In this document: positions 1-10,487 of the stretch, one piece after another
Position numbering within the stretch: the stretch's first letter is position 1
Layout: the number at the start of each line of letters is the position of its first letter
Source of the DNA: an uncultured Bacteroidota bacterium
GTDB lineage: Bacteria; Bacteroidota; Bacteroidia; Chitinophagales; Saprospiraceae
Assembly (NCBI GenBank): GCA_937870795.1
Contig: CALMWS010000219.1
Span: 1-64,000, forward strand
Length of the DNA stretch: 64,000 nucleotides
Direction of reading: 5' to 3'
Notes under the pieces: model-generated
Database searches by the model: none
Told to the model about the DNA's origin: nothing
What the model saw: the letters and a program-made list of their open reading frames with translations, nothing else
Program-made: the position numbers and the translations under genes

Positions 1-3000
1 TACAACACATCGTCTATGCTCAATGGCTGGATGGCTATGTGTTGGCTGCAGCTTGCTTTTGATCCCAAAAGATCTGTTACTATATATTCAATTACTATGT
101 TTTCTCCAATGCACTCATCTCCGGTAACCTTAGTGGTATGGGTCAAGGTATAATCAGAGCATTCAAATACTTCCGGTTCAGGTATTTCGATATCACCACT
201 TAGGATACCTTCTTTATCCAGACATGTAAAATGACACGGAGTTTGAAGATTGGCTGGTCCAGAAAAGGTCCAGCTGTAACTGCCCATTTGACCAGCCACC
301 CAGGTACTGCTCACGAGGTAGTAAGTTCCCGGAGTGAGGTTTATCGTAAATGAAGGTTCTGTTTCAAATATTCCATTGATATCATCATCTCCACCAATCA
401 GGTTGGTGCATGGGTCATTGGCATCGAAGCTGCCTGCATAAATCCCGGCTATGCCATCAAACAACGGTGAGTCATCCATGGTAAATGTATAATTGCCACC
501 AACGGCAACTGTAAATTGCAATACATCATAAAGTATACCTGGATTAGGGGCAAAGCCATCGAAGGCCCAACAAGCACCAGGTGCAAAATCATTGTCTTCA
601 CTGTCCCAAATACCCTGCAAATCGAGCAAATCGCACATGGGCTGCTCACAGCGGATAATAGGTGGCAATTTGTCTTCAGCATAAATAACCCCCCAGCAAC
701 TATTGCCTGTATCAGGATCGGTTACGGTGACATTGTAAACACCGGGTTGGGTAATTTCCTGTCCCATAATGCCGGAAATATTAACAATATAATCATCATA
801 GCATCCATAAGGGCCACCCTCCAGAATCATATCTGCATTTACAAAAGCATAACAATCTGCATCCAATGACAAATTGATTCTATCATTACAAGCCAACGCA
901 GTGGTTGGATAAGGATATTCCAGAATATTTACCTGATAGGAGCATGCTACCGGTCCATTTCCGAAAAAGTCAAAGACCTCAAAGGTAATGGTCACCGGAG
1001 AATCGTCTTTGTGAACAAAAACTCCCGGAAGGGGTCCTCCTGTCTGGTTGATCACCGGATCTCCGGCACAATTGTCTATCACCTCAGGTTTAGGGAATTG
1101 GGCAAACACCCCACATTCTCCTGGAGAAAGGATGATGGTTTGGTTGGGTGGGCAAACTACCTGTGGCAGCCTGTTATCACCAATCAGGATGGTTTGACTA
1201 AACGTATTGGGTGGGCAAACCGGTGTAGCATTGGTTGTAAATGTTCCCAGTGGGAAAGGAGTTGGTGCAGTTGCATTGGTTGTGGTATTGTCCAAAACAT
1301 TGACTCCTCCGTAAATCCAATCGTTAACATTAAAATAATTGCCTGCGATATTTTGATTGTTTTTTCTGTAAACCCAGCCATCCATGTATTCCCATGCAAG
1401 TCCGGTGCCGCTTTGATTGATTTCACCAAACACATCAATCACATCGCCACTACAGAAGAGTTCAATAGCATCATCGCCATTGATTTGGAAGTCAGGGAAA
1501 ATATAGTCAGGTGCAAAACCAAAGTATGCCTGGAAATCTACGCCATTTACAGCTGCATAAATGAAGCTGCCTTTGGGTACAAAATCGTTGGGAAATACAT
1601 CTTCAATGCCATCGCTACCACCACCATTGTTGGCAACACCTAGTCCGTAAATGCTAAGGTCTGCGATGTCTTCTATTGCATAAAATTCAATTGCCTTTGG
1701 CTGGCCACCTACGAGCGGTCCATCTACAAAACCAGTAATGATTAGGTTGCCACAAGCATAAACATTATTGGTTACAGTATAGGTGCCAATTTGAGTATTT
1801 GACAATTCAATTTCACCAGTTAAGTTGTCAAGGTCTACATTGTTGGGGTTGCCCTGGGTAACGCGGTAAATACCGTCAACGCCAGTGGTGTGTGACACTA
1901 CAGGATTGGGACCATTGGGGCAAAATTCCTGGGCCTGATAAGCAAATTGTGCAGATAATGGTGGTTGTATGAAAGTGATTGAAGTACTATCTTTTGAAGT
2001 TCCACATATAGCATCAGTGGCTCTGTAATAAAGATATACACTGCTGCCTACTTCTGAGGCATTGGGAGTATATGTGGAAGTAGGTGAGTTGACATTTGAA
2101 AATGTACCTGCTCCACCGTTCCAGGTTCCAACACCGCTTGCTGCCAGTGTGACCGGCATAGGCCCGCATGTTACCCTGCCTGGGCCCGCATCAACCACGG
2201 GAGCAGGGCGAATGGTAATGGTATCCATAAATACAAAAGTACAACTGGAGGATCCACCGCAAAGTCCCGGAGAAAAGTTGGCTGTTGGGTATGGTGGAGT
2301 TGCTGTGGCATTTGTACCTGTGGTTACATTGGAATCATCGAGTGCATCGGGACCGCTGTAGCTCCATTGAGATGGAATGTAAACCGAACTTGGACAGCTA
2401 CCTGGATTCCTGTGCCCCCATCCATCCATTGTTTCCCATGATTGGCCGGTACCATCAACACCAGGTACACCGTAGACATCTACTACAGATCCGCTTTGGA
2501 ACAACAATACAGCATCATCGCCATTGTTGTTGGCCACAGCATTTACAAAGTTGGGAGCAAAACCCATCCATTGGGTGAAGCCTGTGGTTTCAGAAGCAAC
2601 GTAAATGAAAGCGCCTGCTGCCACTGAAACTGCAGGGAATACATAATCGGGTACGCCCGCAGAAGGAGTGCCATTGCTGGCATTTTCCAAACCAAAGATG
2701 CTGAGGTTGGGAATCGCCTGAATGGCATATAGTTCGATGAATTTTGGAAGGCCTCCGGTAAGGGGTCCATCCAAAATACCGGTAATAATCAAAGAAGGCC
2801 CAGATGTTGAAGCAGGTATTGTATTTGTAATTTTGTATACACCCGGTGTACTGGTAGCCGGTGTAATAACCCCGCTTACTGAATTGATAGACAAGGTTCC
2901 AATACCTCCAATGGGTGAATAAGTATAGGTTCCATTTCTGCCAAAAGTATTGTGGGTAGGTGCTTGTGGACTGCCATTGGTGCACAACACATTGGGGTCA

Positions 3001-5378
3001 TATTGAAACTGTGCCTGATTGGCAGGATAAGTGACACTTACTGCATCGTTGGTAGCACCGCATGAGTTTGTTACTGTGTAGGTAAGGTTAAAGGTTGTGC
3101 CCTCCTGTGCAGGAGCCGGGGTATAAGTTGTCATGGCATTGGCGGGGTTGGCAAAGCTGCCACTTCCACCGGTCCACATACCAGGGCCGTTGGCCATAGC
3201 AGCCAGATTAACCGGACCAAAACATGCCGAAATATCAGAACCGGCATTGACAGTAGGCAGGGCAATGACATTGATCCACACCGTATCAAAATTAGGAGCA
3301 CACGCCCCTTGAACGGTCCAGGTCAATATTACTGTTGTACCTGCTTCAGAAGGTGCTGGTGTATAGCTTGCATTGGCCAAGTTGGGGTTATTGAAACTGC
3401 CAGCTCCGCCCGACCAGGTTCCAGTGCCTGTAGCACTCAGGGTGAACGAAGCATTGGCGCATACGCTGCCCCCTTGTCCTTCATTTACAGGCAAACCATT
3501 GGTTATAATAAAATGAGCTGTATCTATCTGGATACAACCGGGGTATGCCGGGGTGATACCATCCAGCGAAACATTGCCATTGGCTTCTCCTTGATAATTA
3601 AGCGTGATTACATTTGGGCCTGCAGGCAAGCCGGAGGGATTAAAGTTGTTTCCCATAACACCGGATCCACTCCAATTGTAAGTACCCATGCCACCATCTC
3701 CTGAAATATCTGCAGTTAGCAAAACACCGGACTGACCAGCGCAATTGGCAAAAGGTCCCTGCGCATCAATGAATACATCGGGATATGCACAGATATTAGA
3801 AATTGAATCTTGAAAAACACCATTGATGCTGATGATTGCTAAATAACCAAGATTATCAACGTGGTTAAAACTTGCTACATATACACCCGGTGTCACCTCT
3901 GTAAATCCGGTATAACCAACACATCCGGTACAAACTGCTGTAACATTGGCTCCGGCAGGTCCGGTAACGGTGATTTCTTCTCCAAAGGTGCCGTCATTTC
4001 CAGCGAGTGAAGCGTCGTTGTTACATGAACATGGGTCTGTTATAGTGACCGTTACCGCCGGCTCTTGTTGTGAACAGGCTCCCGGGTCAACCACCACATC
4101 AGTAATCATGCACGATGAACCGGTCTGGGAATCAGTAACAGTAAGGGTAATATTGCCAGCTCCTGCAGAACCGGATTGTAATCTAAAAAATGAAGCACTG
4201 CCATAAGGTACGTTGCTGGCAGGACTGGTGCCATTTAGCAAAACGGAACCTGAGGAAACTGAAACATTATATCCCTGATTACCAAGATTGGTGCCAGTAG
4301 GATTAAGGGTAAACCAAATGTAATCATCTGCTGAAGATGAGGTTTCTTCGTTGTTTTCACAATGCACATCGGCTAAGCCAGTTGAGCTAAGATCGCAGGG
4401 GCCGCATGATGTTATGGTTACAACGGCAGCACCAGAAAGATTTGCCGGAGCTACTGGGCAGCCATTGGCGTCTTTGACAGAGACCAGTGTGAAAGTTGTA
4501 GTCACAGAAACAGGCAATGCAATGGGGCTGCCACTGGTGTATGAATTGTAAGTATAGTTGGTAACCCCATCTGTAATAACAACAGAATCAGGTGCGGTGC
4601 CTCCAGTGATGGTTACGATCATAGGGATATCACCGGTGTTGGTTTCAGAACAAAAACTACCACTGCCTGAAATTACAGCTGCTGTTGGTCCGGTTGCTGT
4701 ACCTGTGATGTTGATGTCGTCTATACCCACCCACTCGTCATTTCCGGCTGCATTGGAAGTAATGATTCTAACTTGCACCAAAGCCTGGTTGTCGCACGCT
4801 GCAGGTAAAGTAGCACTCACTGCGGTAACCAGCGTGGCCAAGCTTGGGCCCGATGTAGCATCTGCAACGAAGCCTGCAGGAACATTGGTGAAGGGTCCTG
4901 TATTTCCAATTCGATATTGCAGTGCTACTGCCTGAATGGCATTGTCTGTAGAACCATCGATATCTTTAATGTTGTAATTGACCTGAATGCCGGCCATACA
5001 CTTGGTATTGAGGGAAATTACAATGTTGGGGGCATCTGCCGTTCCTGAGCCTTGAAGGGCTACTACATTGTAAGTACTTTCAAATTCAGCAACTCCACCC
5101 GCAGTGTTGGTATTGGGGTTGGTCTGGTTGGCTGTGACATTGACCACAATGGTACCCTCACCCAAAAGTGTCTGAGGATCTACGCCTGTGGCAGCAGTGA
5201 TGTCATCACCACGATAGCCTATGATGCCGGGTACACCTGTCCAAACATTGTTGGTGGTGATCAATCCGGTATTTGACCAGTCTTGGGTAAAGGGAAGCGT
5301 CTGTGCCGTTTGAGCATTTACCTGATATACAAGTACAATGCAAAACAGCCATACCAATAGATTTTTGGTTCTGTTCAT
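1..5378 (-). CDS. Giant secreted mosaic protein (PKD/HYR/LTD-like modules), C-terminus beyond window
   Basis: The minus frame starts at ATG 5378-5376 and stays open to the window edge, giving at least 1792 residues. The N-terminus (MNRTKNLLVWLFCIVLVYQ, then VNAQ) is a Sec signal peptide. I see three Ig/PKD-like modules with the pattern G-T/M-W-x-G-G-x-G-x-F followed by YTP near residues 650-690, 730-770 and 1080-1120. Two lamin-tail-like modules lie near 864-992 and 1211-1338; both carry DGPL-GG-PK-IE-YAI, NGDDA and a VVDVYG/VIDVFG motif. A HYR-like segment (VCPPNQTI...GECG) follows near 1408-1480. Such mosaics are cell-surface or type IX-secreted proteins in Bacteroidota; whether it ends in a sorting domain cannot be seen. 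Function is unknown; adhesion or matrix binding is inferred only. All forward reading frames over this stretch look like shadows. Confidence 0.85.
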   Translation of the reverse strand, partial: MNRTKNLLVWLFCIVLVYQVNAQTAQTLPFTQDWSNTGLITTNNVWTGVPGIIGYRGDDITAATGVDPQTLLGEGTIVVNVTANQTNPNTNTAGGVAEFESTYNVVALQGSGTADAPNIVISLNTKCMAGIQVNYNIKDIDGSTDNAIQAVALQYRIGNTGPFTNVPAGFVADATSGPSLATLVTAVSATLPAACDNQALVQVRIITSNAAGNDEWVGIDDINITGTATGPTAAVISGSGSFCSETNTGDIPMIVTITGGTAPDSVVITDGVTNYTYNSYTSGSPIALPVSVTTTFTLVSVKDANGCPVAPANLSGAAVVTITSCGPCDLSSTGLADVHCENNEETSSSADDYIWFTLNPTGTNLGNQGYNVSVSSGSVLLNGTSPASNVPYGSASFFRLQSGSAGAGNITLTVTDSQTGSSCMITDVVVDPGACSQQEPAVTVTITDPCSCNNDASLAGNDGTFGEEITVTGPAGANVTAVCTGCVGYTGFTEVTPGVYVASFNHVDNLGYLAIISINGVFQDSISNICAYPDVFIDAQGPFANCAGQSGVLLTADISGDGGMGTYNWSGSGVMGNNFNPSGLPAGPNVITLNYQGEANGNVSLDGITPAYPGCIQIDTAHFIITNGLPVNEGQGGSVCANASFTLSATGTGTWSGGAGSFNNPNLANASYTPAPSEAGTTVILTWTVQGACAPNFDTVWINVIALPTVNAGSDISACFGPVNLAAMANGPGMWTGGSGSFANPANAMTTYTPAPAQEGTTFNLTYTVTNSCGATNDAVSVTYPANQAQFQYDPNVLCTNGSPQAPTHNTFGRNGTYTYSPIGGIGTLSINSVSGVITPATSTPGVYKITNTIPASTSGPSLIITGILDGPLTGGLPKFIELYAIQAIPNLSIFGLENASNGTPSAGVPDYVFPAVSVAAGAFIYVASETTGFTQWMGFAPNFVNAVANNNGDDAVLLFQSGSVVDVYGVPGVDGTGQSWETMDGWGHRNPGSCPSSVYIPSQWSYSGPDALDDSNVTTGTNATATPPYPTANFSPGLCGGSSSCTFVFMDTITIRPAPVVDAGPGRVTCGPMPVTLAASGVGTWNGGAGTFSNVNSPTSTYTPNASEVGSSVYLYYRATDAICGTSKDSTSITFIQPPLSAQFAYQAQEFCPNGPNPVVSHTTGVDGIYRVTQGNPNNVDLDNLTGEIELSNTQIGTYTVTNNVYACGNLIITGFVDGPLVGGQPKAIEFYAIEDIADLSIYGLGVANNGGGSDGIEDVFPNDFVPKGSFIYAAVNGVDFQAYFGFAPDYIFPDFQINGDDAIELFCSGDVIDVFGEINQSGTGLAWEYMDGWVYRKNNQNIAGNYFNVNDWIYGGVNVLDNTTTNATAPTPFPLGTFTTNATPVCPPNTFSQTILIGDNRLPQVVCPPNQTIILSPGECGVFAQFPKPEVIDNCAGDPVINQTGGPLPGVFVHKDDSPVTITFEVFDFFGNGPVACSYQVNILEYPYPTTALACNDRINLSLDADCYAFVNADMILEGGPYGCYDDYIVNISGIMGQEITQPGVYNVTVTDPDTGNSCWGVIYAEDKLPPIIRCEQPMCDLLDLQGIWDSEDNDFAPGACWAFDGFAPNPGILYDVLQFTVAVGGNYTFTMDDSPLFDGIAGIYAGSFDANDPCTNLIGGDDDINGIFETEPSFTINLTPGTYYLVSSTWVAGQMGSYSWTFSGPANLQTPCHFTCLDKEGILSGDIEIPEPEVFECSDYTLTHTTKVTGDECIGENIVIEYIVTDLLGSKASCSQHIAIQPLSIDDVL

Positions 5379-5404
5379 GAGTCGGTTGGTTAATAAACGA
5401 GCTA

Positions 5405-5412
5405 CAAAATTA
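5405..5412 (-). promoter_or_regulatory. Putative -7 box of the mosaic-protein gene
   Basis: Read on the minus strand this is TAATTTTG, matching the Bacteroidota -7 consensus TAnnTTTG, 26 bp upstream of the ATG at 5378. No clear -33 TTG is visible at the expected distance. Confidence 0.4.
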
Positions 5413-5517
5413 GTGAATTCTCTCGTTTAAACCTAATGAAACTGCGTAAATTCAATGTTAAATCTTCTTAATTATGAAACACTTATAAAAAAATAACATT
5501 ACCAAAAATCCTATTCT

Positions 5518-6537
5518 TTAAAGCCTGTAAATAACGGAATTACCATCGGCATCCAGCAAAGCCTGCGCATCCATGGGCAGAGTTACCATATCGGGCACAT
5601 GACCCACCGGAAAGCCATAAATGGCTGGTTTTTTTATTTTATTTACAAAATCTTGTAATACTTCTATTAAATTAAAAGAATTTTCTTCTGTTTTAACCTC
5701 ACAATCGTAGAAAGTACCAAATATTATTCCGCTGCATTTGGTTATGTCAGATGCTTGACTCAATTGGGTCAACATTCTGTCAATACGGTAAGGCTTTTCC
5801 CCAACTTCTTCGATAAAGACCAATTTATGTTTGTATGACGGTGCAAATTGAGTGCCTGCCATTGCTGCCAATAAAGTAAGATTGCCTCCGGTTAATCTTC
5901 CTTCTGCCTTACCTGGAAAAAGCATTTTGATCTCTTGTCGATACTTTTCTTCTGTCTGTATATGAGGACTTACCTGAAATTCAGTTTGACCCTCAAAAAA
6001 CATAGCCTTCACTTGCTGAAGTGTATATTCACTGAAAAGCTGACTTGAAGCCACCGGACCATGAAAGGTCTGTAAACCACATTTTTGGTAAAAAGCATGG
6101 TGCAAAGCAGTTATGTCGCTATACCCAATGAAAACTTTGGTATTTTTCTTTATCAGTCCATAATCGATGTATGGCAAAAGTCGGGTGCAGCCATAACCGC
6201 CACGCAAACACCACACACCCTTGACTTCGGGGTTTGCAAATGCCCAATGCAGGTCTGCCAGCCTTTGCTCATCTGTAGCTGAAAAATAGCCATAGGTGCT
6301 CCTGGCAATTTCATTGTACACGGGAACCAGGCCCAGGTTTTCCATATTACTGACGGCATTGGCAAATTTCTCTGCTGCTACCGGACCGGCCGGAGAAATC
6401 AGGGCAATTTTATCTCCTTTTTTGAGCATTGCCGGTTTTTTAAGTTTTGAAAAATGTTGGTTTTGTTCCGGGCTGGCCAACGACTTAATTCCCATTAAGC
6501 CTGCCGGCAAATACATGCTGAATTCCCTGCGTTTCAT
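5518..6537 (-). CDS. LD-carboxypeptidase, peptidase family S66
   Basis: This 339-residue protein matches murein tetrapeptide LD-carboxypeptidase (LdcA-like), which removes the terminal D-Ala from tetrapeptides during peptidoglycan recycling. The family Ser-Glu-His triad is visible: Ser140 in IGYSD, Glu243/244 in FIEEVGEKPYR and His313 in GFPVGHVPD. The GDKIALISPAGP segment at 41-52 and the LRGGYG motif near 111 are also typical. I place the start at ATG 6537 because it gives MKRREF, a twin-arginine-like or Sec N-terminus; a TTG 27 bp further upstream would extend it by nine unlikely residues. The N-terminal segment suggests export, so the enzyme may act in the periplasm. It lies 81 bp after the permease gene on the same strand and could be co-transcribed. 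Confidence 0.88.
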   Translation of the reverse strand: MKRREFSMYLPAGLMGIKSLASPEQNQHFSKLKKPAMLKKGDKIALISPAGPVAAEKFANAVSNMENLGLVPVYNEIARSTYGYFSATDEQRLADLHWAFANPEVKGVWCLRGGYGCTRLLPYIDYGLIKKNTKVFIGYSDITALHHAFYQKCGLQTFHGPVASSQLFSEYTLQQVKAMFFEGQTEFQVSPHIQTEEKYRQEIKMLFPGKAEGRLTGGNLTLLAAMAGTQFAPSYKHKLVFIEEVGEKPYRIDRMLTQLSQASDITKCSGIIFGTFYDCEVKTEENSFNLIEVLQDFVNKIKKPAIYGFPVGHVPDMVTLPMDAQALLDADGNSVIYRL

Positions 6538-6618
6538 ACAATCTTCACATCTATTGTCTGGCAATATTAAGAAGATTTGGCCGGGTTTTGATAAACACCG
6601 ACCACCAGAAATTGAGTC

Positions 6619-7848
6619 TTATTCGTATCGAAGCGATTCTATGGGATCCAGACGAGCTGCCTTAAGCGCCGGATATAAGCCAGACACTATGCCTACAATG
6701 ACACAAACGATTATACCCAACATGATCCATGCCCAGGGAATAAAAAATTTGCCCTTGATGATAAGTGTAATACCATACCCCATGCCAATGCCTAAAAGAA
6801 TGCCAACAAGGCCGCCTAACAGGCAAATGACGATGGCTTCAGTCAGAAACTGAATAAGGATGTTGTTGCTGGTTGCTCCCAATGCCTTGCGCACTCCAAT
6901 TTCTTTGGTACGCTCGGTAACAGAAACCAACATGATGTTCATCAGACCGATGGAGGCACCCAATAAAGTAAGCATGGCTATAATGACAGTACTCAATCGC
7001 AACGTTGAGGTCATTTCTTTCAGCTTTTGAAGGATAGAATCGCTTTTTCTGATTTCAAAATCATTTTGGTCAATGGCGCTTAGTTTTCGTATATTTCGCA
7101 TGATGCCGGTAGCATTGTTGATGGCAACATCTACCATAGATGCGTTGGCCATGGCTATGTTCACGCCATAATTTTTTTCAGCAAAACCATACTTAAATTT
7201 TGCCGGAAGTAAAGGTATGTAAACCACCCTGTCGGCTCCACCTCCATTTCCACTGCCCTTGGCTTTGATCACACCAATGACTTCGTAACGATCCGCGTTT
7301 ACTGATATGTTTTTGCCTAATGCCTTTTCAGCTTTGCCGTCAAACAACTTTTTTACTACATCTGATCCGAGGATGACTTTATTGGTTTCATTGATGGCAA
7401 AATTTCGACCCGTTTCCAATTCCATGGACGAGGTGGTAAAGTAGTTTTCATCGATGCCAAAAACATTTACATTGGGATTTGTTTTTTCATCTCCCCACTT
7501 AATTGTGGCTCCCGATTCACAACGCGTTTCAATAGAAACATGAGCTCCACTGTATTTAAATTTTTCTTTGAATTCCATGGCCTGTTCAAAGGTTATGGGT
7601 GGAGATTCTACCGTTTTTTTCCCTTTTTTGGTGGTTTTGATGGTTTCTTCTGCCGGTCTGACTCTAAAGGTATTGGCTCCCAATCTGTTGAAATTGTCGC
7701 TCATGGAAAACAAGATGGCATCAATGGCAGTAAGAATGCCCACCAGACAGGTAATGCCCACTGCAATGATCAATAGGGTCAGCATCGATCTCAATAGATT
7801 GTTTTTGATCGAAACAATGGCTTCTTTTATGTTTTCTGTAAAATCCAA
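6619..7848 (-). CDS. MacB/FtsX-family ABC transporter permease
   Basis: This 409-residue protein has the MacB-type permease layout: one N-terminal membrane helix (about 20-45), a large periplasmic domain (about 50-280), and three C-terminal helices (about 285-400) with the conserved RTKEIGVRKALGAT stretch and the ending GLYPALKAARLDPIESLRYE. Family members act in tripartite efflux or lipoprotein/peptide export with a separate ATPase. No ATPase gene is adjacent, so its partner must be elsewhere. The start is TTG at 7848: an in-frame stop lies three codons upstream and no ATG fits, and the N-terminus MDFTENIKEAIVSIKNNLLR is normal for the family. Confidence 0.88.
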   Translation of the reverse strand: MDFTENIKEAIVSIKNNLLRSMLTLLIIAVGITCLVGILTAIDAILFSMSDNFNRLGANTFRVRPAEETIKTTKKGKKTVESPPITFEQAMEFKEKFKYSGAHVSIETRCESGATIKWGDEKTNPNVNVFGIDENYFTTSSMELETGRNFAINETNKVILGSDVVKKLFDGKAEKALGKNISVNADRYEVIGVIKAKGSGNGGGADRVVYIPLLPAKFKYGFAEKNYGVNIAMANASMVDVAINNATGIMRNIRKLSAIDQNDFEIRKSDSILQKLKEMTSTLRLSTVIIAMLTLLGASIGLMNIMLVSVTERTKEIGVRKALGATSNNILIQFLTEAIVICLLGGLVGILLGIGMGYGITLIIKGKFFIPWAWIMLGIIVCVIVGIVSGLYPALKAARLDPIESLRYE

Positions 7849-7950
7849 AGACTTTCAATTTCTCCACTAAGGTAAAAGAAATTTACCGCAATCTGCGAAG
7901 ATTCAGATGGGTGGGCAGGTAAAATTCGACCAGCGCACCCTATTTATCTA

Positions 7951-8721
7951 TCAGCTTTCTGTTGACTGCGCTTCTTCAATGTCCTCATCTCCGGCGTAGA
8001 CCCAGAAATTGTTGACACCTTCTCCCTGTAGGATTTTAACCTGTTGCAGATTTAGTAATTCAAGCAAGGCCAGGAAAGTTACCAGGGCATGGATCCTGTT
8101 TTCAGCTTTTTCAAACAGACCGGCAAAGTCAACCCGCTCGCTGCTTTTAATGCTTTCCATGATAAACTGCTGCTGGTTTTCAATGGTGTAACCATACTTT
8201 ACAATCGTATGAACGGGCTTGTTTTTTTGCTGCTCAAACCGATCCATGATTTTTTGGAAGGTTAGCAACAATTTGTATAGAGATAGTGACTCCAGCTCCA
8301 GATCGACCAGAGCCTTTCCTGCTATCATCTTTAATTCAGTGGCTGCATCACCCCTGTGGTGTCTTGATAATCGAATGTCTTCCAGGGCTGCAAAATCATC
8401 GACCACTTCTTTGAATCGTTTGTACTCCAGCAACCGCTGGGCCAATTCTTCCCTTGGATCGATTTCGTTTCCTTGCTCATCGAGTTCTTTACGGGGAATC
8501 AGCATTTTTGCCTTGATGCGCATCAAAGTTGCTGCTACCAGAATAAATTCACTGGCTACATCGATGTTGAGGGTTTCAAGCTCTTTGATGTACGACAAAA
8601 AATCATCCGTAATTTTGGCAATAGGAATGTCATTGATGTCGAGCTCATCCCTTTCAATGAAGAAAAGCAACAGGTCGAAAGGACCTTCAAATCGTTCTGT
8701 TTTTATAGTATACGTTTGCAA
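7951..8721 (-). CDS. scpA: Segregation and condensation protein A
   Basis: This is a 256-residue kleisin. The N-terminus (YTIKTERFEGPFDLLLFFIE) and the following D-I-NDIPIAKITDDFLSYI segment are diagnostic for ScpA, which bridges SMC heads together with ScpB in chromosome segregation. The C-terminal winged-helix part (VTFLALLELLNLQQVKILQ) is intact. The start is TTG at 8721: no ATG exists between the upstream in-frame stop (near 8748) and this codon, and the residues after it match the family start. It follows the glucokinase gene by 11 bp, so the two are probably co-transcribed. No scpB is in the window. Confidence 0.92.
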   Translation of the reverse strand: MQTYTIKTERFEGPFDLLLFFIERDELDINDIPIAKITDDFLSYIKELETLNIDVASEFILVAATLMRIKAKMLIPRKELDEQGNEIDPREELAQRLLEYKRFKEVVDDFAALEDIRLSRHHRGDAATELKMIAGKALVDLELESLSLYKLLLTFQKIMDRFEQQKNKPVHTIVKYGYTIENQQQFIMESIKSSERVDFAGLFEKAENRIHALVTFLALLELLNLQQVKILQGEGVNNFWVYAGDEDIEEAQSTES

Positions 8722-8732
8722 TCCTGTATATT

Positions 8733-9488
8733 TTAAACGTACATTTCATCGGCAGCCGCCATGGCAGCTCCTATGACACCGGCTGCGTTTTGCAAAGATG
8801 CGGGCTCTACCGGCGTTTTTATGGTGATGTAGTTTTTGTACGAAATAAATTCCTTGCTCACCCCTCCTCCTATGATAAATCGGTCAGGCGATAAGTAAAA
8901 GTCCAGCATTTTAAGGTATTCGTTGAGCTCTGTTCCCCATGTTTTCCAGCTCATTTTTTTTGCTTCTCTTGCACTATTGGAAGCATATTTTTCAGCAACA
9001 GAAGTTTTGTATTTTAAATGACCAAATTCAGTATTGGCCAACAATTTGCCATCCTTAAAGGGTGCCGATCCAATGCCCGTGCCAAGGGTCAAAAAGATGA
9101 TGAAACCCTTTTTCTTTTTGCCTTTGCCAAATTTCATCTCAGCGAGGCCAGCAGCATCGGCATCATTAATGACATAAACTTGTTTCTTTAAGGACTTACT
9201 GTACTTTTGAACAATCGGGTAAGAAAGCCAGGTTTTGTCAATATTGGCCGCACTCAGCACACAGCCATTTTTAACTACTGAAGGAAAGCCAATACCAATC
9301 TTTTCGCCTCCGTATTTGAGCTTTCTTTTGAGTTCTTTGATGACAGTTAGCACTGCATCCGGAGTTGCCGGTTTGGGCGTTTTAATTTTGATTCTTTCCG
9401 TAAGTAATTCTCCGGTTTTAGGATCCACAATAGCGCCTTTTATGCCCGTAGCCCCAACATCAATGCCCAGGATTCCTTCAGTTATCAT
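8733..9488 (-). CDS. ppgK: Polyphosphate glucokinase, ROK family
   Basis: This 251-residue ROK kinase phosphorylates glucose, with polyphosphate and possibly ATP as donor. The phosphate-binding motif [11 protein letters not shown] is at residues 8-18. The [18 protein letters not shown] segment followed by NTEFGHL is typical of the PpgK subgroup; the zinc motif CxCGxxGC of other ROK sugar kinases is absent, as is usual for PpgK. Its assignment to polyphosphate use is by subgroup resemblance, not proof. The gene lies 7 bp after the cyclophilin gene and 11 bp before scpA in a compact minus-strand unit. Confidence 0.85.
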   Translation of the reverse strand: MITEGILGIDVGATGIKGAIVDPKTGELLTERIKIKTPKPATPDAVLTVIKELKRKLKYGGEKIGIGFPSVVKNGCVLSAANIDKTWLSYPIVQKYSKSLKKQVYVINDADAAGLAEMKFGKGKKKKGFIIFLTLGTGIGSAPFKDGKLLANTEFGHLKYKTSVAEKYASNSAREAKKMSWKTWGTELNEYLKMLDFYLSPDRFIIGGGVSKEFISYKNYITIKTPVEPASLQNAAGVIGAAMAAADEMYV

Positions 9489-9495
9489 GTGATTT

Positions 9496-10389
9496 TTATT
9501 TTATTACCCTTACTTTAATGATTTTAACATCTTCAACAGGCCTGTCGGCATTATCGGTAGGTACTGTTGCTATCTTGTCGATGATATCGAGGCCTTTGAC
9601 TATCTGTCCAAATACAGTATAGTCTTTGTCTAAAAATGGCGTTCCTCCCTGCGTAGTGAGTATTTCGCGTTGCTCTGGTGTGTATTTATATCCCTTCTGC
9701 CATTCCATCTGATCCAGCTGGGCCGCAGACAGAGGTTTGCCCTGCACCAGATAAAACTGCGAACCGGAGGAACGTTTTTCAGGATTCACCGCATCTCCCT
9801 GACGAGCCGCTGCCAGAGCTCCCTTTATATGTACCAACCCATCAACAAATTCAGCAGGCACCGTATAGCCTGGTCCTCCTACTCCAAGTCTTTGTCCTTT
9901 TTTGGCAGTCTTGCTGTCCGGGTCTCCGCCCTGGATCATAAAGCCATTGATCACACGGTGAAACAACATATTGTCGTAATATTCTGTCTCTGCCAATTTG
10001 ATAAAATTGTCCCTGTGCTGGGGTGTGCTGTCGTAAAGTTTGATGGTGATGGACCCGAGTGTTGTTTCCATTTCAACGAGGCAGTCATGAGGGGCATCAA
10101 AAATGAGTTCTTTTTCCATGGTGTGTTGTTTCTTTCCTTTAATCGCAGTTAGCTTAACTGTGTATTTTCCTGATGTAATGTATTTGTGAGTTGGAGAAAT
10201 GTCTTGTGAGGTTGTGCCATCACCAAAATCCCAAAGATAGGTTTCTGCTTTTTTTGATTGATTGTCAAACTTGACCTTTGCCGGGGCCGATTGGTCTTTA
10301 GATTCAGTCAGAAACCTTGCCATAGGCTTCGAACAGGAGGTCAGCATCACAGTGAGTAAGATGAAATAAAAAGCACTTTTCCGAACCAT
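9496..10389 (-). CDS. PKD-cyclophilin lipoprotein (peptidyl-prolyl isomerase)
   Basis: From ATG 10389 the product is 297 residues with a lipoprotein signal ([19 protein letters not shown], lipobox LTSC), a PKD domain at about 30-105 ([11 protein letters not shown]), and a cyclophilin domain to the end. The cyclophilin has [15 protein letters not shown] and a GSQFYLV segment, which contain the usual catalytic Arg and substrate pocket. It should catalyse proline cis-trans isomerisation in the envelope. Two upstream in-frame ATGs (10428, 10476) would place an implausible hydrophilic tail before the signal peptide, although the predicted promoter sits close to 10476. It heads the unit with ppgK and scpA. 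Confidence 0.85.
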   Translation of the reverse strand: MVRKSAFYFILLTVMLTSCSKPMARFLTESKDQSAPAKVKFDNQSKKAETYLWDFGDGTTSQDISPTHKYITSGKYTVKLTAIKGKKQHTMEKELIFDAPHDCLVEMETTLGSITIKLYDSTPQHRDNFIKLAETEYYDNMLFHRVINGFMIQGGDPDSKTAKKGQRLGVGGPGYTVPAEFVDGLVHIKGALAAARQGDAVNPEKRSSGSQFYLVQGKPLSAAQLDQMEWQKGYKYTPEQREILTTQGGTPFLDKDYTVFGQIVKGLDIIDKIATVPTDNADRPVEDVKIIKVRVIK

Positions 10390-10487
10390 AGTTCTATTGT
10401 TGTGGATTTGTTTTTGATTCAATTTCATGTGGTTTACATGTTGCCTTTTGTCAGGACTAAAATACCCAACCTGCATTTTAAGGCCTA

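Noticed and set aside
449..5276. Many forward and backward open frames of 60-210 residues in the first 5.4 kb
   Set aside because: All lie inside the single long minus-strand frame starting at 5378, which has coherent domains and a signal peptide. They are shadows.
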